A stretch of DNA of 64,000 bases, from NCBI RefSeq assembly GCF_002019735.1, contig NZ_KV917378.1, forward strand, positions 3,436,869 to 3,500,868, given 5' to 3'. This stretch comes from Salipaludibacillus agaradhaerens. GTDB lineage: Bacteria; Bacillota; Bacilli; Bacillales; Salisediminibacteriaceae. The number at the start of each line of letters is the position of its first letter. Within the stretch, counting starts at the first letter, position 1. Below, one piece after another: positions 36,268 to 43,895 of the stretch. The notes under the pieces were generated by a model, which was not told the DNA's origin, ran no database searches, and saw nothing but the letters and a program-made list of their open reading frames with translations. The position numbers and the translations under genes were made by a program.

Positions 36268-37815
36268 ATGGAAGGGATGTTTTTAGTAGCCGTTGTAGTT
36301 GGTCTAGTATTTCTCGTTCTTTTGGGTGTTTACTTTACACGTTATCAAACATCTGGTCCGAACGAAGCACTTATTGTAACAGGTAGTTACTTAGGAAAAG
36401 GCAAAAATGTTTCGGAAGATGCAGAAGGTAAAAAAATGAAAATCATTCGTGGTGGCGGGGCGTTTGTTGTTCCAGTCTTCCAGCAATACGCTAAATTTAG
36501 TTTAGCTAACTATAGTTTGGATGTACGAACGAGTGGCGCTTATACTGAACAAGGGGTTCCAGTTTCCGTAGACGGTGTTGCGATTATAAAAGTAGGCTCA
36601 ACGATGGAGGAAATCGCCACAGCTGCTGAACAATACTTAGGTAAAAAAACAGATGAATTTGAAGAAGAAGTCCAAGATGTCTTAAGAGGTCATTTACGAT
36701 CCATTCTTGGCTCTATGAGTGTGGAAGACATTAATAACAATAGAGAAAGATTTAACCAAGAAGTGCAAGCTGTTGCTTCGCGAGATTTTAATAAAATGGG
36801 GCTTGAAATTAAGTCGTTTACACTACAAGAAGTAACCGATGCTCAAGGGTATCTTGATGCACTTGGTAAACCGAGAATTGCAGAAATTAAACGGAATGCA
36901 GCAGTGGCGGAAGCTGAGCGGAAGAAAGAAGCAAGAATTGAAAATGCCCGTGCAGAGCAAGAAGCTAAAGCCCAAGAGCTTATCAGAGACACAGAAATTG
37001 CCAACTCTGAAAAGGAAAAGCAATTAAAGATTGCTCAATATACACGTGAGCAAGATCAAGCTCGAGCCGAAGCTGATCAGGCTTATGATTTACAAACGGC
37101 CAAATCAAAGCAACAAGTAACACAAGAGCAAATGCAAATTCAAATTATTGAACGAGATAAACAGATTGAACTTGAAGAACGTGAAATTATTCGTCGTGAA
37201 AAACAATATGATGCAGAAGTTCGTAAAAAAGCAGATGCTGACCGTTATGAGCAAGAGCAAAGAGCTGAAGCGGCAAAAGTACAGCAGATGAGAGCTGCAG
37301 AAGCGAGCCAATATCAAATTGAAGCCGAAGCGAAAGCCAATGCTGATGCAGAAAGATATCGCGGTGAAGCAGAAGCCACGGTTACCTTTAAAAAAGGTGA
37401 AGCAGAAGCGAGCGTTATCTTTAAAAAGGGTGAAGCGGAAGCCGAAGCAAAGAAAAAACTGGCCGAAGCTTACAGGTACTATGGTGAAGCGGCTAAACTC
37501 AGCATGATTCTGGAGATGCTTCCAGCCTATGCAAAAGAGATTTCTGCCCCACTTAGTGCGATTGATAAAGTCACTGTTGTGGATACAGGCGGCAGCGGCA
37601 AGAATGGTGGTCCAAGTGGTGCTGGTAAAATGTCGTCCTATGTGACGGATTTAATGGCTACGCTACCGGAAAACTTGAAGGCGGCATCGGGCATAGATGT
37701 CAATGAACTTCTAGAAAACTTTACTGGAAAAGGTAATGTAGATTCAACAGATCACCAAGTACCAGCTGAAGCCCCTGAGAAAACGGAGAAACAAGTAGAA
37801 AATAATGAAAATTAA
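36268..37815 (+). CDS. floT: Flotillin, SPFH-domain membrane scaffold
   Basis: This 515-residue protein organises membrane microdomains on the cytoplasmic face. It has an N-terminal membrane hairpin (about 5-25), an SPFH/PHB domain (about 30-205, with YSLDVRTSGAYTEQGVPVSVDGVAIIKVGS) and a long flotillin coiled coil rich in Glu-Ala-Lys repeats (about 210-410). Within it AEAT(S)V-FKKGEAEA is tandemly repeated around 370-395. A Gly/Ser-rich linker and acidic tail complete it. Length and order match FloT (YuaG) of B. subtilis, 509 residues. The ribosome site is AAAGGAG. It is the last gene of the PspA-NfeD-flotillin cluster and is followed by two copies of the dispersed repeat. Confidence 0.93.
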   Translation: MEGMFLVAVVVGLVFLVLLGVYFTRYQTSGPNEALIVTGSYLGKGKNVSEDAEGKKMKIIRGGGAFVVPVFQQYAKFSLANYSLDVRTSGAYTEQGVPVSVDGVAIIKVGSTMEEIATAAEQYLGKKTDEFEEEVQDVLRGHLRSILGSMSVEDINNNRERFNQEVQAVASRDFNKMGLEIKSFTLQEVTDAQGYLDALGKPRIAEIKRNAAVAEAERKKEARIENARAEQEAKAQELIRDTEIANSEKEKQLKIAQYTREQDQARAEADQAYDLQTAKSKQQVTQEQMQIQIIERDKQIELEEREIIRREKQYDAEVRKKADADRYEQEQRAEAAKVQQMRAAEASQYQIEAEAKANADAERYRGEAEATVTFKKGEAEASVIFKKGEAEAEAKKKLAEAYRYYGEAAKLSMILEMLPAYAKEISAPLSAIDKVTVVDTGGSGKNGGPSGAGKMSSYVTDLMATLPENLKAASGIDVNELLENFTGKGNVDSTDHQVPAEAPEKTEKQVENNEN

Positions 37816-37836
37816 TTACTAATTGCTTTGAGATAG

Positions 37837-37988
37837 TTTATCACACCATAACCGTCCGAAAACTCCCGCTTCAAAATAGAGAGGAGAAATAAATCTATTT
37901 AAGCGGGAGAAACGAACGCAAATACCTTGATTCACTCAACGATCAATCAGTGGGGGAAAAACACCCACTGATTGATCGTTCGTTCTAT
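37837..37988 (+). repeat. bcr1-like dispersed structured repeat, copy C
   Basis: Full-length copy, 152 bp, TTTAT at 37837-37841 and TTCTAT at its end. It has the best-formed structure: stem ACTCCCGCTT/AAGCGGGAG, inner ATAGA/TCTAT around loop GAGGAGAA, and a perfect 3' hairpin with 17-bp arms starting AACGATCAATCAG. It lies 22 bases after the flotillin stop. Confidence 0.88.
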
Positions 37989-38111
37989 ATTAGTGCAGTC
38001 TATGTCGTTATTATAGCGTCATAGGCTTTTTCATATGGACATACTTATAATTAACGCGTTTTTTATGTGGTGACAAAACAAAGGAATATCTCTCAAGAAA
38101 GGCACAATAAG

Positions 38112-38268
38112 TTTACCACAGATAAGCGTTCGTAAAACTGCCAGCTTGATATAGAGAGGAGAGCTAAAGCTATTTAGTCAGGAGTTAACGACCGCTAATG
38201 TCCTGATTAACTCAACTACCAATCAGTGGAAAAGAGCAAAACGTCCACTGATTGAAGGTTCGTTTTAT
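38112..38268 (+). repeat. bcr1-like dispersed structured repeat, copy D
   Basis: Full-length copy, 157 bp, TTTAC at 38112-38116 and TTTAT at 38264-38268. Outer stem CGTTCGT/ACGACCG, loop GAGGAGAGC, 3' hairpin AATCAGTGG/CCACTGATT. It is only 123 bases from copy C and in the same orientation. Confidence 0.87.
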
Positions 38269-38367
38269 GTGATTTTTGGTTTGCATAGAAACAACTTAGT
38301 TTAACTATCGTCTAAATAAGTGACGTTTGAAAGATACGACTTAATTTCTAAGTGAGGTGGAAGGAGC

Positions 38368-39057
38368 ATGAAGTTATTTGTCATGAATCTCAGTCTAACG
38401 AGTGTTATCGTGTGCACGCTACTTACTTTATTTATAAACGATTTACAAGCTCATGCAGATGATTTTACAGACAACGTGATTGAATGGGAAAAAGAGGGTG
38501 TCGATCTTAATCATACTGAATCAACTGAAATCGTGTTAGCATATATTAATGACCATTTAAGTGACTCATTTGCAAGTATGCATATAGATAGAACTGACAA
38601 TGATCTTGGTCTCCTCGTCTTTTCTTTCATTAACCCTATTGATAAAGCACATAAAGAAGAGATGGAGCAATTAGTAAAAGAACCGACAGACATTATATTT
38701 AGAAACGTCGATTATACTGAACAGGCGTTAAGTGAGAAGCAGGCAGAAATTGATGCGGAATGGACGTGGTTTGAAGAAAAAGGGATATCCCTTCTTCACA
38801 CAGGTGTTGACATCATAGGTAATCAGGTAGAATTAGGTGTTTTACCGTACACGAATGAAACGGCTCAACTGATTTATGATGAGTTCGGTGAAGATATGAT
38901 ACATGTAGTTGAAGGTCAGGAGATAGATCTTCTAGTAAATGAGAGCAATTTATCCGCAAAAAATGACCATTTGAACGAAGCGGAAGTTAACGAAGTGAAA
39001 GACGAACACTCAATCTTTCAACACCTCCTTAATTTTTTCCGTCAACTGTTTGGATGA
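38368..39057 (+). CDS. Secreted protein of unknown function
   Basis: I do not recognise this 229-residue protein. It has a signal peptide (first ~30 residues, ending near LQAHA). The mature part is strongly acidic and looks like two related alpha/beta modules (about 38-110 and 125-200). Each has an amphipathic helix, an EVxLxVxPxT-like strand (FSFINPIDKAHKE; LGVLPYTNETAQL) and a helix ending near a VEG or VDY turn. The last 20 residues are amphipathic (FQHLLNFFRQLFG). The ribosome site GGTGGAAGGAG is strong. It stands alone, between repeat copies D and E. Extracellular location is the only safe inference. Confidence 0.7.
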   Translation: MKLFVMNLSLTSVIVCTLLTLFINDLQAHADDFTDNVIEWEKEGVDLNHTESTEIVLAYINDHLSDSFASMHIDRTDNDLGLLVFSFINPIDKAHKEEMEQLVKEPTDIIFRNVDYTEQALSEKQAEIDAEWTWFEEKGISLLHTGVDIIGNQVELGVLPYTNETAQLIYDEFGEDMIHVVEGQEIDLLVNESNLSAKNDHLNEAEVNEVKDEHSIFQHLLNFFRQLFG

Positions 39058-39141
39058 AGGTTGAATATCCAATGATACGAAGAGTTTTAATGCTTCATTA
39101 ATAGGGAAGATCAGCCTATTAGTCGGTTTTACAGGTGAAGT

Positions 39142-39190
39142 TTTACCACAGACAACCGTCCGTAAAACGCCGCTGATTGAAGGTTCGTTT
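39142..39190 (+). repeat. bcr1-like repeat, internally deleted copy E
   Basis: This 49-bp remnant joins the first ~27 bases of the element (TTTACCACAGACAACCGTCC...) to its last ~20 (CTGATTGAAGGTTCGTTT). About 110 bases of the middle are missing. Both ends are intact enough to assign it. Confidence 0.75.
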
Positions 39191-39231
39191 GAGAGAAGTG
39201 AGTTCGTTTAATTGAACATAGATATGAAAGG

Positions 39232-39264
39232 TAAAAGGGCATCTTTGTAAAGGTAGCTCTTTTA
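39232..39264 (+). terminator. Weak terminator-like hairpin
   Basis: TAAAAGGGC / GCTCTTTTA (39232-39240 / 39256-39264) with one G-T pair. It lies downstream of the secreted-protein gene. Confidence 0.4.
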
Positions 39265-39394
39265 GTTTGAGTTTTAAGCCGATGCTTGAATTCATATGTT
39301 ACGATAGATAAAAGAGTTTAAGAGATTAATTTTTCATTCCATGCAGAACGAGAATCACCTTTTGAAGGATATCATAGTAGGAAGAAGCGATAAC

Positions 39395-40291
39395 ATGTCG
39401 ATTTTTATTTCAGTTGTGCTGCCCGTATTACTCGTGTTTTTAGTAGGCTATATCGTCCAAAAATGGCGCAAATTTGATATAAAGCCTGTTTCCACAGTGG
39501 CCATCTATATATTAACGCCTGCTCTAGTATTTAGAACGTTTTATGAAGCTGACATGAATATGCAATATATTTATATGGTCGTTTTTGCGTTAATTTTGTT
39601 GTTCACTTTAATTATAATCAATAAAATTTACTGTTGGCGTATGAAATACTCCTCAAGTACAAGTGATGGACTAATCTTATCTACAGCTTTTATGAATTCG
39701 GGAAATTATGGTGCCCCAATTATATTATTTGCATATGGTCAGGAAGGATTTGCTTTTGCAGTGTCCTTCATGGTTCTTCAGGCTGTCATTATGAACTTTT
39801 TCGGTGTTTATTATGCAGCTAGAGGGGTGTCAGGTGTTAAAACAGCGTTAAAGGTTCTCCTTGCCATGCCAGTCACTTACGCGGTACTTGGAGCTTTATT
39901 GTTGAAAATCCTCGGACTCACTGTCCCGATGACGCTTATGCAACCGGTCGATCTTATCTCACAAGCAGCTATCCCGACAGTCATGTTAATTTTAGGCATG
40001 CAGCTTGCAAAAATAGAGTGGACGACATTTGACTGGGGTAAAGTCTCTTATGGCAGTGTAGTAAGGCTCATTATTTCCCCCTTGATCGCCTGGGGAATAA
40101 CTTTATTCTTACCATTAGATCCACTACTTGCAAATGTTTTAATCATTTCTGCTGCAATGCCCTCAGCGGCAACCATCGTCATGTATGCAGTGGAGTTTGA
40201 TGCTGAACCGAAGTTAGTTTCTAGTATCACACTAATAACCACATTACTAAGTATAGGGACATTGACACTTATTCTGTCGCTACTAGGATAG
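39395..40291 (+). CDS. AEC-family (auxin efflux carrier type) transporter
   Basis: This 298-residue membrane protein has about ten hydrophobic segments in two similar halves, as in the AEC/malate permease family. Signatures are the N-terminal IFISVVLPVLLVFLVGY, the first-half STAFMNSGNYGAPIILFAYG and the second-half ISAAMPSAATIVMYAVEFD. Bacterial members export or import organic acids such as malate; the substrate here is unknown. I chose ATG 39395 because AGGAAGAAG sits about 9 bases upstream and family members begin at this Met; an in-frame ATG at 39341 has no ribosome site. It is a single gene between the secreted protein and a helix-hairpin-helix protein. Confidence 0.88.
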   Translation: MSIFISVVLPVLLVFLVGYIVQKWRKFDIKPVSTVAIYILTPALVFRTFYEADMNMQYIYMVVFALILLFTLIIINKIYCWRMKYSSSTSDGLILSTAFMNSGNYGAPIILFAYGQEGFAFAVSFMVLQAVIMNFFGVYYAARGVSGVKTALKVLLAMPVTYAVLGALLLKILGLTVPMTLMQPVDLISQAAIPTVMLILGMQLAKIEWTTFDWGKVSYGSVVRLIISPLIAWGITLFLPLDPLLANVLIISAAMPSAATIVMYAVEFDAEPKLVSSITLITTLLSIGTLTLILSLLG

Positions 40292-40355
40292 ATAGCGATG
40301 TTATACAGATTAAAAATTAAGCTATCCTCATTTTATAGATCAGTGTCTTTCTAAA

Positions 40356-40384
40356 GAGACAACCATGAATGACACTGTTATAAT
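40356..40384 (+). promoter_or_regulatory. Promoter of the helix-hairpin-helix gene
   Basis: A perfect TATAAT (40379-40384) is preceded at 17 bases by GAGACA, 4 of 6 bases of the -35 consensus. It lies 34 bases before the start at 40418. Confidence 0.55.
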
Positions 40385-40417
40385 AGAATGTAATGATATA
40401 AGAGCGGAGGGGCTTGA

Positions 40418-40798
40418 ATGGTAAAGAAAATTTTGGCAGTGGTAATGACTCTAGTTATCGTCAAAAAATTTATTCTACCTTTTATGACTGTTAAACGACA
40501 GCAGGTCTCACAGAATGGAGAAGGGGAAACTAACGGAACAACCACTTCTATAAAAGTGGCTCATGATAGGGAGCTGAATGCTGAAGGTGAAGAGGCGGAT
40601 GGAAGGATATTAAATATTAATGAGGCGTCAGAGGAAGAACTCCTACACATTCCTGGTATCGGAAGTGATTTGTCAAAGAAAATTGTGCATGTTCGTGCAA
40701 ATATTGGGGATTATAACCGAATAGAAGATTTACTCCAAGTGACGGGTATCGGTGACAAAAAACTAGCGACTATTAAGCCATATATAACCGTTACATAG
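40418..40798 (+). CDS. Membrane-anchored ComEA-like helix-hairpin-helix protein
   Basis: This 126-residue protein has an N-terminal membrane anchor (about 4-23), an acidic linker and a C-terminal ComEA-type double helix-hairpin-helix (about 62-126: ILNINEASEEELLHIPGIGSDL ... LLQVTGIGDKKLATIKPYI). That domain binds double-stranded DNA. True ComEA also has an SLBB domain between anchor and helix-hairpin-helix and is about 200 residues; this protein lacks it. It could be a small accessory DNA receptor or a cytoplasm-facing DNA-binding protein, since topology is uncertain. The ribosome site is GCGGAGG. It is transcribed alone and followed by repeat copy F. Confidence 0.8.
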   Translation: MVKKILAVVMTLVIVKKFILPFMTVKRQQVSQNGEGETNGTTTSIKVAHDRELNAEGEEADGRILNINEASEEELLHIPGIGSDLSKKIVHVRANIGDYNRIEDLLQVTGIGDKKLATIKPYITVT

Positions 40799-40819
40799 AT
40801 AGTAAGAATAATAATTTCA

Positions 40820-40982
40820 TTTATTACAGATAACCGTCCATAAAAATTCCGGCTGGAAATAGTGAGGAGAGCCACATCTATTTAGTTGGGAGATAACGGA
40901 AGGCAATGTTCTGATTCGCTCAATTCTCAACTAACAATCAGTGAAAGGAACGGAAACACCCACTGATCGAAGGTCCGTTTTA
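40820..40982 (+). repeat. bcr1-like dispersed structured repeat, copy F
   Basis: Full-length but more diverged copy, 163 bp, TTTAT at 40820-40824 and TTTTA at its end. CCGT/ACGG outer pairing, ATAG/CTAT inner stem with GAGGAGAG loop, and CAATCAGTG / CACTGAT 3' hairpin are kept. It starts 22 bases after the helix-hairpin-helix gene. Confidence 0.83.
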
Positions 40983-41146
40983 GGTGAGGATGTGTTAAGT
41001 GAGATGTTAAGCTCTCGTAGTTTGTCATGGGAACCTATATGAGAGACCGTCTCAACTAATAAATATGAGTCATTAATCATAGGTCTGAAGACATGGTTCT
41101 GGACTATGATTTAGTTGTTAGACTTGCACAATGAGTGAAAAATATA

Positions 41147-41190
41147 AAAGCTGCCTAGATAAAAAGTCATCTAGACAGCTTTTTTTATTT
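41147..41190. terminator. Bidirectional terminator
   Basis: AAAGCTGCCTAGAT / ATCTAGACAGCTTT (41147-41160 / 41169-41182) pair with one mismatch and are followed by T-rich sequence on the + strand. On the minus strand the same stem is followed by TTTTATATTTTT. It closes the XRE gene, which ends at 41211. Confidence 0.82.
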
Positions 41191-41210
41191 TAAAAAAACG
41201 AGCAAAAGAC

Positions 41211-41546
41211 TTATTTATTTGTATGTCGTTTCCAGTCATTGCGTTTCATTTTACGATAAATTTCTAAAGACTCTTTCAAATACTCAACTTCATCATCACT
41301 TAATTGTTCTAATGACAAGACCGGGTTTTCATGTTCTTGCTTTGAGTCATGATGGCCCAGTAGATCATCAGTGGACACATCAAAAAATCGAGCTAATTCC
41401 TTCACAAGTTGAAAAGAAGGTTCACGCTCATCGCGTTCATACATGCTGACAGCACTTTTACTAATATTCAGTTTAGCTGCTAAGTCTTCCTGCTTTAACT
41501 CATGCTGTAGTCTAAGCCTTTTCAATTGTTTACCAAATGAACTCAT
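41211..41546 (-). CDS. XRE-family helix-turn-helix regulator
   Basis: This is a 111-residue DNA-binding protein. Residues 1-65 form a Cro/CI-type helix-turn-helix (SSFGKQLKRLRLQHELKQEDLAAKLNISKSAVSMYERDEREP) with the usual FFDVSTDDLLG end. The C-terminal part (about 75-111) is a short charged helix (LSDDEVEYLKESLEIYRKMKRNDWKRH) that could mediate oligomerisation or partner binding, as in SinR-like proteins. The minus-strand ATG at 41546 is chosen because GGTGAT lies just upstream and the family usually starts near here. It is divergent from the degenerate kinase-like gene at 41696, so the two may be functionally linked. The target is unknown. Confidence 0.88.
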   Translation of the reverse strand: MSSFGKQLKRLRLQHELKQEDLAAKLNISKSAVSMYERDEREPSFQLVKELARFFDVSTDDLLGHHDSKQEHENPVLSLEQLSDDEVEYLKESLEIYRKMKRNDWKRHTNK

Positions 41547-41609
41547 CGTCATCACCAATTTCAATGTAACACTCTTAAAAAATTTCAAAATAAAATATTA
41601 CAATTTGTG

Positions 41610-41638
41610 TTGTTAATCCTCGTAATGTGTTTTATAAT
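41610..41638 (+). promoter_or_regulatory. Sigma-A promoter of the kinase-like gene
   Basis: TTGTTA (41610-41615), 17-base spacer, TATAAT (41633-41638). Transcription would begin near 41645. This rules out the in-frame ATG at 41627 and supports the TTG start at 41696. Confidence 0.72.
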
Positions 41639-41695
41639 GGGATAAATTGTATCATGTGTCTTATCATACCTGTCTGCATATTGGAGGGAGCGCAT

Positions 41696-42631
41696 TTGGA
41701 AACACGTCTAATGAAAGTTTGCGATGGTTTATCTATTATTTCTGTTCATGATCGCTTATTAAAATGTATATGGATAGATTTCCCTGGAGATAAAAGCTTT
41801 CCACTTCATATTTTTCATGTGATGGATCAACTGTTAAAAAAGAAAGCAATCAGTAAAGAGGCGATTCATGAAATGGAAATTCATATGCATCCGTGCTGGA
41901 AAATAACTATCAAGGAGGCACGAATTAACAATGACGATGCCTATGTTATTTACGTGAAAAAAATGAGTTCTTCGAAAATTACAAGCGTTGGTAAATACCC
42001 TAGAGAGATAACGATATTTAAGGAACTGGCAAGATTAACAAATAGACGGTACTCCCATCAAATTTTAAATATCTTTACGCCGATTGCCGTCATGCTTCAA
42101 AAACTATCAACGGAAACACACTTAGCAGACCATCCGTGGCTGGCGTATTTGTTAAAGGAAATCCATCGTGGGAAGGCTTACTTGCAACTGTACAATGATT
42201 TTTATAGAACCAAGGGAGAGACAGCCGTAGAAGTTATGAGTATGAAGCAGTTTTTAGAAGGTCTAATGACACGATTTTGTCAACTCTGTCCGGAAATGGA
42301 AGGGTGGCTGCGATACGAAACAAGCCCAAAATCAATTTACATTCAAGCTGATTTAAACAAAGCCTCAATGGCGCTATTTCCATTGTTTGAAAAGATGTTT
42401 TATGAATCGATGTCGTTTGATGGTATTACGTTATTTTCGACAGTACGGAATAATAAGTTCATATTATCTTTTCCAATATTCCACCTAAATTATACGAGAG
42501 ATCCTGAATTTATTTTATGTCTTGCCATGGCAGAGAGGCATTTACAAGATGCTGGCGTGGAAACTGTTTATTTAAAAGAGGCTTGTGAAGTACAAATCCC
42601 TGTATATAAAGTGAAACAAGTTTCTGGCTAA
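41696..42631 (+). CDS. Degenerate histidine-kinase-like protein (Spo0B-like layout)
   Basis: I do not recognise a named family for this 311-residue cytoplasmic protein, but its second half has the outline of a histidine kinase core. A helix with RYSHQILNIFTPIAVML (about residue 115) sits where the phospho-accepting helix would be. The pattern MKQFLEGLMTRF ... SIYIQADLNKASMALFPLFEKMFYES ... ITLFSTVRNNKFILSFPIF follows, like the start of an ATPase domain. The N-box Asn and the glycine-rich boxes are missing, so ATP binding is unlikely. Spo0B and several sporulation regulators have this kind of relic fold. The TTG start at 41696 follows GGAGGGAG by 6 bases and lies downstream of a clear promoter. 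It is divergent from an XRE gene. The call is an inference from pattern, not from a recognised homologue. Confidence 0.5.
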   Translation: METRLMKVCDGLSIISVHDRLLKCIWIDFPGDKSFPLHIFHVMDQLLKKKAISKEAIHEMEIHMHPCWKITIKEARINNDDAYVIYVKKMSSSKITSVGKYPREITIFKELARLTNRRYSHQILNIFTPIAVMLQKLSTETHLADHPWLAYLLKEIHRGKAYLQLYNDFYRTKGETAVEVMSMKQFLEGLMTRFCQLCPEMEGWLRYETSPKSIYIQADLNKASMALFPLFEKMFYESMSFDGITLFSTVRNNKFILSFPIFHLNYTRDPEFILCLAMAERHLQDAGVETVYLKEACEVQIPVYKVKQVSG

Positions 42632-42671
42632 ACGTATCAGGACTCGCATGTAACAGACCCATTTTGGAGGG

Positions 42672-43304
42672 TCATACGTCTTCTTCTATGTAGTCACAGC
42701 CCTCGCGTTTAATATGTGCTTTACCGTGTGTTAAATCAGTCATCCACGCTTCAAAATCAGCTTCTTCTTTTGCATTTACGTAAATCCAAAGAGTGACTTG
42801 CTCCATATACTCACTATCACGAAGTATGTAAGAAGAAGCTCTTGTTTCATTTTCCACCTTTCCGAGTAGTGTATAATCAACGGTCACTTTATAAATCGTC
42901 ATAAGATTTCTTTTAACAATCCCAGCTGCTCGTATCCCCTCACTTGTTGCCTGACTATAAGCCCGAATGAGTCCTCCGGCACCCAGTTTTATCCCCCCGA
43001 AATAGCGTGTTACAACCACTGCCGTATCTTTTAAACGTTGTTTCTTTAAAACGTCTAGCATTGGTACACCAGCTGTGCCAGAGGGCTCACCGTCATCATT
43101 GGCTTTCTGAATAAGGTCATGCTCTCCGATCATATAACAAGAGCAATTATGAGTGGCATTCCAATGGTCTTTTTTTACAGAGGCAATAAATGCTTGCGCT
43201 TCTTCTTCAGAAGTAACACGAAGTACGTGAGCAATAAACCGTGACTTTTGGATGATAATTTCATGTTCTACAAAATTTTTAACAGTAAAATAAGTCGAAA
43301 GCAT
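42672..43304 (-). CDS. yvyE: YvyE/YigZ (IMPACT-family) protein
   Basis: This 210-residue cytoplasmic protein has an N-terminal UPF0029/IMPACT domain (about 15-125, with KSRFIAHV, DDGEPSGTAGVPML and VVVTRYFGGIKLGAGGLIRAYS) and a C-terminal ferredoxin-like DUF1949 domain (about 135-195). The family is widespread; YigZ of E. coli is structurally related to ribosome- and translation-factor-binding proteins, and the biochemical role is unsettled. Its place beside degS-degU, transcribed away from them, is the same as in B. subtilis, which supports the symbol. The minus-strand ribosome site is CAGGAGAG. The length is normal. Confidence 0.93.
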   Translation of the reverse strand: MLSTYFTVKNFVEHEIIIQKSRFIAHVLRVTSEEEAQAFIASVKKDHWNATHNCSCYMIGEHDLIQKANDDGEPSGTAGVPMLDVLKKQRLKDTAVVVTRYFGGIKLGAGGLIRAYSQATSEGIRAAGIVKRNLMTIYKVTVDYTLLGKVENETRASSYILRDSEYMEQVTLWIYVNAKEEADFEAWMTDLTHGKAHIKREGCDYIEEDV

Positions 43305-43895
43305 GGATAAATCTCTCCTGTTCTAGCCGAAAATAGTAGAAAGTAGTTTATTAAACAGCCAGTTTAATACTACGTAATTATAACAATTATTAATTGTAAA
43401 AAATTATAGAAAAGTTGTAAAAAGACGAGGAATATGCGTTAATTTAGGGTATGATGGATAAGTAATCGTGTCAAGTTATAACAATTTATAAGTATCTTAG
43501 GATCATTTTTCTCTCAAAGAGAAAGAATTGTTATCAATTAGCAAATGGGTTAAAATGGTCCTTCGTTCGAGGTGTTATTTACCAATAAAATAACTTCGGC
43601 ACCGTTTATTCTCTTAAATATGATAAGATTGTATACGACCACCGTAATTTTTCATACTGAATTTATTTATAAAATGTATCATTTGTCGGATTACCCCCAT
43701 AAATCAAAAGTTGGTCACGAGTATATGTGAAGCAACGTAATATCATCCAAAAGACTGATTTATTTAATATAGCGGGGTCGTCATCCATGATCCGGAAGGT
43801 CTGACAATCATTAGATAACATGCACTGAATTAAAAGGGTATAATCTGTCGTCCTTTCACATTGATCTATTTGCTTTACAGAAAGTGAGGGTTTGG
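43305..43895. other. Divergent yvyE-degS intergenic region
   Basis: About 590 AT-rich bases. I see no terminator and no firmly assignable promoter. A minus-strand frame (43663-43914) is open for 83 codons and overlaps the degS start, but it lacks a ribosome site, so it is not called as a gene. The unusual length compared with B. subtilis suggests a lost gene or a long control region for degS. Confidence 0.35.

Noticed and set aside
40418-40798. Full ComEA DNA receptor
   Set aside because: The helix-hairpin-helix part fits, but the SLBB domain is missing, the protein is too short, and comEB/comEC do not follow.
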